NCBI GenBank assembly: GCA_015680685.1
Contig: MNCI01003473.1
Span: forward strand, 352,734-416,733
Length of the DNA: 64,000 nt
Origin: Gnetum montanum
Taxonomy: Eukaryota; Streptophyta; Gnetopsida; Gnetales; Gnetaceae
Direction: 5' to 3'
Below are positions 23,356 to 34,429 of the stretch, piece by piece. Position numbers and translations under genes: made by a program. How positions within the stretch are numbered: position 1 is the stretch's first letter; every line of letters starts with the position of its first letter. The notes under the pieces are model-generated. The model was not told the origin of the DNA. It made no database searches and saw nothing but the letters and a program-made list of their open reading frames with translations.

Positions 23356-25440
23356 TTAGCTATATAGATGCAGAGTGGATGGATTTCTCTCCACCAATAT
23401 CTTATCCTTATTAATAAGATTCATGATGTTATCTTTTAGATTCTTGTAGTTATCTATGTCATGTCCAATAGTCTCATGATAGTAGTAGTACTTTTGGTAG
23501 TCATTCCACTTAGGCACCTTAGAGGTACCTTTGTGTCTTTGAAAAGGATCCATAGCTATTAGCTGAATGTAATGGTAGCTTGATCTTACTTGATCAGAAA
23601 TTTATTTCTTCATAAGATGACCATTCGTAAAAAGATTATTCAAAATTAGTACCTCATAAGTATCTTGGTAGACTGGTTTTTACTTTTTTAAGGTCTATGT
23701 TGATGATTAGAAGAGGAAGCAATTGAGGAAGCATTGTTTTGTCCTTTAGAGAAAGAAGAAATACCTACAAAAGTTGGTTGCCATTGCTCTTACTTAGCAA
23801 CCTTATTAGGCTTGTTATGAACTAACATGAATTCTAAGTCTTTACATTGAATAGTTGCTTCTTCAATGTATTTGCATCATTCAAAGAGTGAGGCTTAGGA
23901 TAAGTCATATTCTTCTAAATGTAATTAATCACTGTAGCTTCAAAGATGTCGTGCAAGTGACATTCCTCAAAATGATAGGGAAATTTTGTTGATGTCACTG
24001 TCCATCAAGAAATGAATTAATCATTGAGCTTATTCATAGCTTATTTAATGGCAACAAAAGACATCATGCTTATGTTTTGTGGTTGAACTCAAAGCACTCA
24101 ATGAAGGCTACAAGAAATTTCTCTAGAGAGGTAATAGATCCATGTGCTAGGAACCTGTACCATTCCAAAGCTCTTTCAAAAAGAGAGTTTGAAAATCATC
24201 TCAGCATCATATATAGATAAGGGGCTAGAATCATGCATTTATTTTGGAATGTAACCACATGATTCATAGGATTTCCTACTTCGCCATTGTACTTAGTAAA
24301 AGTACATAGCAAAACTTCCATAGGGAAGATGGGAAAAAGAATTGCAAAGATTATGGAATCACTTAAGACATGATCCAAGGAAATAGGAGAATTTCCTTAC
24401 ATGCTTAATGCCTTTTTTATTTGTCTTCATTTTTTTAAAGATGGAGCATCATGTCATTAAGGAATGCTAGCAAATGCATATCCTTTCTTGGGAATTTGAT
24501 AATAGGTGGAAGTGTAGTAGTGGATAAGGACATTAAAGGAGGATGCACATAGGGAATGGATCTAAAGGTTGTAGAAGTAGGTATATCTAAGAAGATTAAA
24601 TTGTATGGGTATACAAGAAAAGAGAGCATGCTAGTAGCTTGAGAAATGCTAAATGGCTATGGAGTGGATGCAAAAAGTAAAAAAGACTAGAAGGGGGATA
24701 TGGTAGGTTGTGATTGAGGGATAGAATGGGTAGCTCCAAAAGGTGGAGTAGAGGATTAAAAATGAAGTGAGGATTATTGACATTATTAGGTGGAAACAAC
24801 TGGTATGGTGGAATAGAGGTTGTAAAAAGGCTAAAAGGTTCAATAGTTAATGGAAGAAATCTAGGTGTAGTAGTATTAGTAGATGAGATCCTAATGTTAT
24901 GACTGTGGTGAGATAGAGGATTAATTTTGCTAGGCTCCCCTACTGGTTGCTCTTTGTCTTCATCTGTTAAGTAAATATCAATGTTGAAGGCAATGCTTTT
25001 TCTTATTCCTCTAATAGTAATGTGTGAACTAAGAGGCTAATCCAAGATTCTTTTCATCATAGCTTCTTCAATCTATAGATGAATGCATTCCTAAATCCTC
25101 TCTTGCTCCATGATGAACTTTGCTATCTCCCTAGCATACTTATTATCTAGTTCAATTGGATAATTTGTATTAGACAGAAAGGATAGTAGATCATTAGTGC
25201 ACTCATATTTTGCCATGAGCTTGAATATCAAATATTAAAATATAGCCTAGCTCCCATTTGGCATAGGATATTTTGTATTCCTTCAAGCTCAGTTCTCTAG
25301 AATATTCTTGATTTCTCCTCAAATCCATCAACTTCTGGATTTTTGAATATCTCAAAGTAGATGATGATGCCATAGCAACAACTGTAGAAATGATGTGACT
25401 TCATAAGGTTATTCCTAGTGCACCGATTCATCACTACAAA
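23356..25440 (-). pseudogene. Ty3/gypsy gag remnant of the Tat element
   Basis: The minus-strand frames contain the Retrotrans_gag core (FTKYNGEVGNPMNHV, then LFERALEWYRFL and GSITSLEKFLVAFIECFEF, about 24400-24050). Near 23500-23380 is a zinc-knuckle relic, YYYHETIGHDIDNYKNLKDN, where Cys residues are replaced. The N-terminal part (25400-24450) is hydrophobic and Pro/Ser/Leu-rich with unclear frame. It would form the particle shell of the element; multiple stops show it is dead. Confidence 0.75.
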
Positions 25441-25719
25441 TACGTTCACACCTAAAATAGAAGATGAGAAGTTCCAATTTTAAAGAGAACATTGAAGTCA
25501 TAAAGATTGACATGACATCAATTCACTTTAACACAACACATCAATGAGAGTTGATGATTAGAAATGCAAAAAATCAAGGTGACATGTTTTTTTTGGCATA
25601 ACAAGTGAGTAACACTTGAAAAATGTATAGAAGTAGCAAAACATACAAATGTAAGTAGAAAGCAAATCCTAGAAACAAAGTTTAGTTTCATGGAGGCCCT
25701 TCTTCTAGTGCTAGAAAGA

Positions 25720-27121
25720 TGTTATGATAGAAATCATCATAATATCAAGGTTTTACACAACCTAACATGAAACTAAGCCAGATAATCTCATGGTTACCAA
25801 ATAATCCAAGAAAACTACTTTTCAACTAATTTTTCTTAAATTGAAAGAGAACTTGTAGATCATTGGAAAATTCAACAATTTAAGCTAAACATTAGCAAAC
25901 TAAAAGAAGAAAAGAAAATATTTATATATGAAATAGCTAGTAGAAAATAAATAAAAGTGCTTATAACATAGATATAGACAAAATAAAATGTGATTTATGG
26001 TTTGCAAGAAGGAGTGATTAATGACAAAGCGTAAAATGAAATAGATCTAATTTGTTAAAGTGCTAAATCAAAAAATAAAATGTGTAAAAAAATAGATTTG
26101 CACCAAATTTGGATAATACTAGAGATAGAGAACTAAAAAAAGGTAAGATCCAAATTACAAGAGAAATTAAAAAATTAGGAATTTTCTAGAAATGTTCTAG
26201 GAGATGTACTAAGGATCAGAGGCATCTAACGGGAAGCTATGTTATCCCGTTCTTTGTTTGATGCATGCATCTGATGTAGATCTAGCAAGAACACTATAGA
26301 TTTAGAAGCTAATGAAGTAAAGGGATGGATTAGATTGATGTGTGGACCTGATTCCAACAAATTCTTCATATGTTAAGAGGATAACACAAAGGAAATACAA
26401 TATTTTAGTAGGGAAAAGGAAAGAGAGATCAAAAAAGTTGATTATCTCTAGAGAGAGAGCAATTATTGTACAGAGAGGTAGAGCCTTTAGAAGAAGCAAA
26501 ACTATGTTGAGCAGTAGAGATAGTTACCAAATGCTAAGCAGATGTTAATTGTCTTCAAAAGCCAAATGGAGAAAAATGTCAATCAACCCCTTTTAGTTTA
26601 GAAGTATCCTCCTATTTATAAGTTAACAATTCCTTGTAGATTATGAAGAAATGATGCATTAGAACCCGAAAAATTTCTCAAAATGGTCTAAAATTTTTTG
26701 AATAGAAGAATGGACTTGTAAATAGTAGAAAATGATGTCATACATCAAATGCAAAACTGATGCTGGACATCAAGGACCCAATATGCTACAAAAGTCGGAT
26801 TTGATACTAGAAGTCAAAAGTGGAATTGATGTCGAACATTAAAATTGGAATTTACAATGGATATTAAGAGCTAAAAACAAAATCAAAGCTAGAGTTGATG
26901 CCAGATGTCAAAACTGGAAGCCATAAATAAAAATCCAAAATGATGCTACTGTTGACATGAGATGTCAATTGTTGACAAGCTAAAAATGAAGATCTAGAAA
27001 CTACATTGTATACGACACAAAATGTTAAATTTGAATCACTAAAGATGGCTTTGATTTAAGAAGACATAGAATGTATTTAGGATTATCACTTATGAAAAAG
27101 AAAACCAAAGTGGATACAACA
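25720..27121 (-). repeat. Tat element 5' LTR
   Basis: This is the partner of 13466-14569. It ends at 27121 with the CA (TG on the minus strand) directly before the ctttg TSD. The sequence just inside (minus strand, 25719-25697, tctttctagcactagaag) is a weak candidate primer-binding site. The extra part at 26580-26930 contains repeated gatgt.(a)cat segments. Confidence 0.85.
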
Positions 27122-27126
27122 CTTTG

Positions 27127-28830
27127 AGAAACCTGCTTGTTGCATTAGAAATGTTTCATCTACAAACTGACTAATATTAGTGCAACCCAAGTTAAAAGAA
27201 AGAGAGATGCCTTCACAAATATTGTCCATTATAGATTCAAAATTAAAGGCATAGCCCAACACATGAACTGTGATAATAAATAAAAAAAATGAGGTAAGAG
27301 GAAAACCTTGTTTCATAGATCTTTGTAGAAAGAATGCATCAGATAATTACCTATTAATAAAGATTTTGGCTAAATAATTTTTAAGAAGTAAAACTTGATA
27401 AATAAAAGAGCTAACTAATTGCATATACTCAAGAGTTATTAAAATAAAACACTATTTAATCCAATTATAAGCATTAGCAAAATCCAAGACTAGAAGAAAG
27501 AAATGTTGCCTAAACTCTTCAACCTAATTCAAAGATTTAGTGCCTATTAGAACATTGTCAATAATGTATCTTCCATATAAAAAACCTAACTATTCTTTAT
27601 TAACAACTTTGGTGATATGCCTTTTAAGCTTAGAAGCTACTACTTTAGCAATAAATTTAGATCCAATTCCAAGTAGTGTGATGGAATGCTAATTCTTTAT
27701 CAAATAAAGATCTTCTTTTCTTGGCAATAATTTAATATTACCAGTGTTAAGGATTTTTCTAAGGGATCCTATACGTATAGCCTCATTATACATAGTATAA
27801 AAATAAAGCTTAGTATAAGGTCAAAAGTACTTATAAAACTCATCCTAAAAGTCATCCATTCCTAGAAATTTATTATTGGGCATTGACATTGTTACATTTG
27901 TGAGCTCATCCAAAGAAAAAATGTTTTTGGCATAATAATAATATTATGGACTAGTACTTTCTATAAAATGGGATTTATTTTCTACAAGTTTACATCTTTA
28001 GAGAAAAAACGTTGTTTATAAAAGTAGTAGAAGTGTTGATGAATATCATCTTGGTCAGTAATTAAACCATCAACTCAAATAGAATCAATCTTTTTGGAAG
28101 GAGGTATCCTTTAAGATATTAAAAATAACCTTATCCAAAATTTTCAAATCTAGTTAACTACATATTTTAATTGCATATTTGGATATCAAAAGTTTCTAAT
28201 ATAGCTAAGATAGATCTAGCATAAGCTAGCTCTTATTCGAGAATAACATCACCAAGAGAATGGTCAAGTTGTTGAGTGAGACGCTAAATATTGTGCTCAA
28301 TATCTTTTCTTAGTTGAATTTTTTTTTAATTTGAATTTCCTTCCCAAGTGCCTACACAACTTTGTTAATTTTTTACATAATCTCATTCCACCATGTAATC
28401 TAATCATTTGTATCTCTTGGCCTTGAGCTAATATTTCAAGCTTATAATAAAAGACTACATCAAGCATCACTAGATAGAAAAGAAGTATTAAAATTAAAAA
28501 CCTTATTCAAACCATTCTTTTGGTTTATCTAATTAATTGTTAAATGACAAAAAAAAAAACATTATTAGACAAAGCATATTGAAAAAGAGAAAAAACAAGA
28601 GGATTCTTAAAAGGATCAAGTTTGCAAGCTATTGTAGAGGATATGAAAAATCTGTAAAGTCTTGAATTGATTCTAACTTGACTAGTTCTATGATTGCTCC
28701 AAGTGCAACATTGATTTGCAGGCATGTTTCCTCTAGTTACACTAGAATCATAAGAATTGAATTGCTACTAAATATAAAGCCAAAGGAGTTTATCATTAGA
28801 AATAACAAGAACAAATGTACCTCTAACTTT
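27127..28830 (-). pseudogene. LINE piece 1: endonuclease end and RT core of L1-type ORF2
   Basis: The minus strand from about 28740 reads the end of the EN domain (CCTWSNHRTSQVRINSRLY, then RFFIS). The EN-RT linker (KKIDSI.VDGLITDQDDI) and RT blocks follow: NNKFLGMDDF, then LLGIGSKFIAKVVASKLKRHI, then LLVLDFANAYNWIK (first catalytic Asp), then MKQGFPLTSF and FVDETFLMQ. The last is the YADD-type motif with its second Asp changed to Glu. Stops and frameshifts are frequent. The frame is cut at 27126 by the Tat insertion and resumes at 13460. The upper limit near 28830 is uncertain because a truncated LTR starts there. Confidence 0.85.
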
Positions 28831-28837
28831 AGCATCG

Positions 28838-29520
28838 TCAATTTTGTAGACGTTAAAATAGTCAACAAGTACTTGCAACATGAATTTGAGTTAATTAATA
28901 GAGTCTTATTCAAGTAATCTTATATCTCAACACAATTTCATGATAGTAATAAGATCAAGAATGATTCATCTTCATTGCAACACTTCGATTTAGATTAAAA
29001 ATTACTTTTAATGTAATTTATATTTTCATGTACATAGCTTAATGTTTACTTTCACAAGTACATAGTTAATGATTTACTTTCCATTACACATTAGGATATG
29101 GTAGAGTGAGCATGACCACTTCGAGTATAACATATTTTTCCTTAGTAATCTAGTAGCCTTAATGCTTGGTTGGCCCAATATCACTACACTTGGTAGTTCT
29201 AGTAGTGAATATATGCATTTAAGATATGTACAACAAGTGGGAATAGACATTCATTGCTTAGGCTAAACTAGAATTTATCTTTTGCATTTACATTAATTAA
29301 ACAAATTAGATTTAATTTAAATGTTTTAATATTATCTTAATCTTGGTCCATCAACATCATTCATCATGTGCCTCAATTATACCTAGCCATAAATACTAAG
29401 GATCACACAAGTATAACAAGAAAGATAGTGATTTATGATCACATTTAATAAACTAGAATAACCACTAGTTTTGTTTAAAGAATGCAACCAAGTTACATCT
29501 GAACACTTGTAATTTATATC
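28838..29520 (+). repeat. E1 5' LTR, truncated at both ends
   Basis: It matches 37030-37660 over the shared blocks tcttattcaagt.atctta, gcatgaccac, ttaatgcttggttgg and catttaagatatgtacaa. It starts about 170 nt inside the LTR compared with the 3' copy and stops before the LTR end and PBS. Confidence 0.7.
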
Positions 29521-29655
29521 AAGAATGATGTCTTCCTAGACCATGATGTGACTTTCTACTAGTTGAGTTTTAAGATACTAAACATGTGTGTGAAGACACA
29601 TTTAAAACTCAACTGGCAGAAAAGTCATCACATGGTCCTAGAAGGCATTATTCTT
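29521..29655. repeat. Inverted duplication of an RT segment (arms of about 53 nt, 28-nt loop)
   Basis: Left arm 29521-29573 is the reverse complement of right arm 29602-29655 with about eight differences. The right arm is the RT segment reading LNWQKSHHMVLEGIILG. The left arm is joined to the LTR remnant, so the duplication marks the deletion breakpoint. Confidence 0.8.
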
Positions 29656-31600
29656 GGGCACAAGATATCTAAAAAAATGCATCACAATTAACCTTGAAAA
29701 GATCAAGGTTATCCAAGGACTTATTAAGAGACATTAAATAGTGAAGGATGTAAGGTCATTCCTTAGACACATAGGGTACTATAGGCATTTTTTTTTTGAG
29801 AATTTCTCAAAGATTACAAAGCCATTGGTAGAGCTTACAAAAAAAGTTGCATCTTTTATTTGATTAGATGATTGTAAAAATTCATTTGAGCTTCTCAAAT
29901 AAAGACTTATAGAAACTCCAATTCTATAAGCTCATGATTGGTCACTTCCTTTTCATATAATGAAAAATGCATCCAATTACACCTTTGAATTCATGCTTAC
30001 GTAGTTCGATGATTAGAAACATCCACATTACATCCACTGTGTAAGTAGGAACATTGCTAGTGCATAACTCAATAACATCACTATTGAAGTTCAAGCATTA
30101 GGTGCATGGATATCTCATTTTTATGTACATAGATCATAGTGCAATCAAGTTTCTCATGAATAATCCAATGGCGAGTCCCCAAATCATTCAGTGATTAGTA
30201 ATCTTACTAGCATTTAACATCACAATGATTAATATGAAGGGGATAGAAAATGTAGTTGTAGATCATTTGTTTAGATCATGATAGGACAATAAGATTGATG
30301 AAGACCCTTTCTCATATTAATTTCCTAATTCACATTTATTTGCAAACATTACTATAGTATTCTTATCAAAAACCATTCTTTGATTTGTTGATTACCTCAC
30401 ATATATAAAGGGGCAAAGAGTTTTAATGGAATAAATGCAGAACCCAATAATTCTTACATCAAGTCAAACACTTTATGAAGATAGAGGAAAGTCTATAAAA
30501 TTTGCATAAATATCCTCATTCATTAGTGTGTTTTAAAGGAGAATCAGCTAAGTTTTCTAGGATGCACATGAAGAATCATGTGGAGGCCACTACATAGGAA
30601 GGAAAGTAACCATCAAAATTACCATGGTTGGATATTTTTAGTCAATACTCTTTTGCAATGCACATTATTTTGCTAAATCCTATTAATGATGTCAATGAGA
30701 TGGTGAGATGTTAACATTTTTCAAGGGACTAACAATGGACACATCCACTAGAGTCTTTTAACTTATGGAGAATTGACTTCATGGGTACTATCACCTTTTC
30801 ATCGAATGACAAATATTACATCATTATTATTATAGTTTATTTTACGAAGTAGGTTGAAGTGGCTACAATAACTGATTACATTGTAGCAATTCCTACTAAT
30901 TTTTTTAAAAAATAGGTAGTGAACAAGTTTGGTGTACCACAAGCAATAATATCAAATAATGAAACATACTTTATGAGGCTAATGTATAAAAAGTTAATGC
31001 AATGCTTAGAGGTAAATCACAAGTTAACCATACCATATCACCCCTAAGCTAATGACCAAGATGAAGTCACAAACCATGAGATACCTCATATACTAACATG
31101 AACAATTAGTAAGTATATGAAGAATTAGGGTACCAAACTTAATGATGCACTATAGGCTTATAGTTCAACTTAGAAACTTCCTATTGAGTATTGTCCTTAA
31201 AAATTAGTGCATAAAAAACTGTTGAAGTTTCTTGCCCAAGAAGAAATTTATACATTAAATACTACATATGATTTGGATCTATATCTTACCTTAGTATAAT
31301 GTAAGTGATTGATGAACTTAAACATGCTAGTAAAAATAGAATAATTATCCTTATGTATAATGAAGGCCATAAAGTCTACAATAACTAAAGGCATGACCTT
31401 AAGATTAGACACCTAGACCTTTAACCAAGTGATAAGGTCCTCTATTATAATACAAATAATTTATCTCAACATACTAAGCTCCAAACACTTTGGAAGGGAA
31501 CCTACATAGTTCACATGGTTCATAGGTCTTGGATCTTATAACTTTATCATTGACCTAACCTACATATGCTTATCTTGGTAAATATATAGTAAATCAAGCC
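29602..31600 (+). pseudogene. E1 pol remnant: RT end, RNase H, integrase
   Basis: RT connection reads LNWQKSHHMVLEGIILGHKI, then FFENFSKITKPLVELTKK. RNase H follows (FHIMKNASNYTFEFML, HPHYIH). The integrase core reads RIDFMGTITFSSNDKYYIII (about 30770), IISNNETYF with the second catalytic Asp replaced by Asn, and DEVTNHEI keeping a Glu. It runs on through a C-terminal region to about 31570. In FTK*VEV a TAG replaces the usual Trp. These are Athila/Tat-type sequences. The enzymes would copy and insert element DNA; this copy cannot. Confidence 0.75.
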
Positions 31601-31686
31601 ATCCTAAGAACCCTTTTAAGATAATGTCTTAAAGACTTCTACAACTACCATCGCCAAGTCCATCGTCTACACCTCCTCCTTGAGAC

Positions 31687-31703
31687 TTAGTCATGGGGAG
31701 ATT
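31687..31703 (+). other. Internal polypurine motif after pol (E1)
   Basis: The sequence cttagtcatggggagat follows the pol frame and precedes ORF3. Near-identical motifs occur at the same place in E2 (48796) and E3 (60051, minus strand). Confidence 0.5.
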
Positions 31704-34429
31704 CTTTAGTTTAAGCTAAGTGCATTTTCATCTTTTTATTTTTTATTTTTATAATTTCTTATAATTTTCTAATTTCTTTAATATTTTCCAATTAGAGGGT
31801 ATTTTTAAATTCTCTACATGTTTTCCCTTTCTTACCATCTTTCACTTTTATAATTTTACAATTTCTTTAGGTAATTTTACAAATTTTTTAATATAAAGTT
31901 GCCAATTTTATATAGGAGCCAACATCATGGTTGGAATTATGTGCTATACTATCAATGTTATTAAAGGAATGCTTGTGCAAGGTAGTGAGACCACATCATC
32001 CACCCCTTAGTTTTCTTTAATAAGAGATCTTTATCATAAAGAATACTATTATCCTTATCACATTTAAATCCTAAAATAACTCATAATCACATACATTAAG
32101 GAAGAAAGGACCAAGAGAATTCAATATGGATTTGACATCAAGGAAATATGTTGATTTTGTGGGTTTTCATCTTAGGTCCTACTAGCCCAATGTTGATACA
32201 TTACCACTTCTATTTATAATTGCTTTTGGAAAATAGTATTCAAGCAAAGTTGTTCCCTTATTACGTCACCAAGAAGGCATGTGACCCATAACCAAAGGTA
32301 GTCCTATGGCAAGGGTAACAAATTAAATTATTAATTAAATCATAATAAAACCATTCTTGGATTACTACTGCAAAGAAATGTAACTGATGCCTAAAGGTAG
32401 GCTACATCCAAGAATTTCATAGTCCCTTGGACTAGTCTCATAATGTGATTGAAAATCCATGGATCTCATGCTTGAAAGTGATGCTATGATGAGATTAGCA
32501 TTAGTCATAAGACAGAAAAGACATTAGATCCATGCTTGAAGGTGTTCCTTTAACTAATGGCCAAGGTCCATAACATAAGCTCTCATGATTAATTAATTAT
32601 TTTTGGTAATCATAACATATGTTTTCCAATATTTTACTATTGAGTGATGTTATTTTCAATATGATTACAAGTTGATCTCATGAAGATGGACCTAGGATGA
32701 TGCAATGCAATGTTACTACAAGAGGTATGAACTTGATTTGAATTTCCAATTGATAGGTATCGTTGGTTGTTTTAATTATATCCTACACATGGGATCCATT
32801 ATGAACATGATAAGGTACCTCACATCTTTTTTTTCTTATCCCTTCTAACTCCATTCCATCTCACTACCATGTGCAATTATGAATTTGATGGTTTTATATA
32901 GAAAAGTGCAAGTTCTAAGAATGATTATTGTCTCTCTATTGGAATAAGGATCAAATGATCATTTTCTTTACTGAGTATTCATGGACACTTATTAAGAAAG
33001 TTATACAAGAGCATAATAGGTCAAAGCCTGCTTTAGGTGAACCCACTAGCATGACTCTTGGGAATCTTATCTACAAAGAAATTCTACACATATTCCAAAC
33101 ATCATAACATTGCTACTCTGACTATATGCATTATGAATTAACCAATTCTTCTCAAATTTGTTCAATTTTTATGTTCATCTTCTCCAAATAACCATAACTC
33201 ACAACTAATTCTAAGGCTTTAACTCACTCAATTTTTAATTTCAAATCTTTATTAAGCCTTCTTAAATTTAATAATTAGCTCCTCAATCTCTTCAATGACT
33301 CATGACCTTTCAAATGATTTAATTTTGACCTCAAAACTCCTCAAAATTAAATATAAAATAGGCTAGACTAGCCTTGTTGATGCTACTGTGTCAATGTAAC
33401 AAACTTAGTCAATGTAGCCTTGATGATGTAGCAACATTAACATAGTCAGTAAATACTATATATATGTGCTTAATGTGAGCATAATTTTCATCATTCTTCA
33501 TTTGTATATGAGGAGTTTTTATCATTATTCAAAGACTAAGCCTTCAAAATGCAATATCTTATGATTAAGACCTTTGAATTCAACCATTCAAAAACTTGTG
33601 AGCTTTTGGAGGTGAGATCTTCATCATGGAGGTAGTCAAATCATGTTGCAAGAAATTTTTCTACCACCTAGTTTTTGAACTCTTAAGTTACTTAATGCTA
33701 AAAATGGTTTAAATTAATTAATAATTAAGATGATTTAGCTATGTTAGGGCTTCTAAAACATCCCAAGAGCTCAACATAAAAAGTTCTTGAAATTGAGCTA
33801 ACACCAAGGTTAATTAAGAGAAAAACCATTATGAATATTTTAGAATCGAACAATTAATCATTAATGTAATTACAAATGGAACCAAAATACATTAGTGGAT
33901 GTATGAGGCCCATTGTAGCCAAGAGAGAAAAGGCTAAGAGGTACATGAGAATGTGGACATGGATAGAAAGAAGAACAAAAATCAACCATGTAACAAAATA
34001 ATTGAGAGAAAAACCTAAGGTGGAATCTATTAAGAAGATTTCCATAGCACAAATAAGTCAGTTCATGCAAGATGAAACACCTCAACCATGATCCAAACTA
34101 AAGGTAACCTTCATGGTGGCATGCTTGAAAAAGATTAGAACTAAGAAGATTTAGAGCTTAGTCTATTAGAAGTCTAGCTTCAAACTATTCCTAGAGTTTG
34201 CATCCCAAGAAGTTCATAAGTAATTATAAGCATCTTCTCTTTGGTTGACATCTTCAAATAATGGGAAGTGATACTTGGATAAATTTATCTTTTCTAGAAT
34301 AATCATCAAAAAGATGCAACTATTAAAATCAAATACATCAACACCTCATACTCTATTCAAGGTATTATAAAACTTCTCAGACTTCTAAAGTTGGAACATA
34401 GGTTGTTGAAGTATTCACTATGTTAGATG
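31704..34429. other. Non-coding spacer between pol and ORF3 of E1
   Basis: AT-rich sequence with no recognisable frame. It is the counterpart of 48813-50900 in E2, with weak similarity around 33340-33620 and 33700. The short minus-strand frames at 33854-34085 have no family resemblance. Confidence 0.4.

Larger units (their letters stand above)
13466..27121 (-). mobile_element. Tat/Ogre-like Ty3/gypsy LTR retrotransposon, gag-protease only
   Basis: LTR-like direct repeats with TG...CA termini lie at 13466-14569 and 25720-27121, flanked by perfect 5-bp TSDs ctttg at 13461-13465 and 27122-27126. Gag and protease read on the minus strand, so the 5' LTR is at high coordinates. RT, RNase H and integrase are not visible. 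Between protease and the 3' LTR lie a plus-strand (antisense) reading frame, a 2-kb array of short palindromes and long tandem repeats, all features known from Tat/Ogre-type elements. Insertion split the LINE. The element would depend on enzymes from a relative. Confidence 0.85.
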
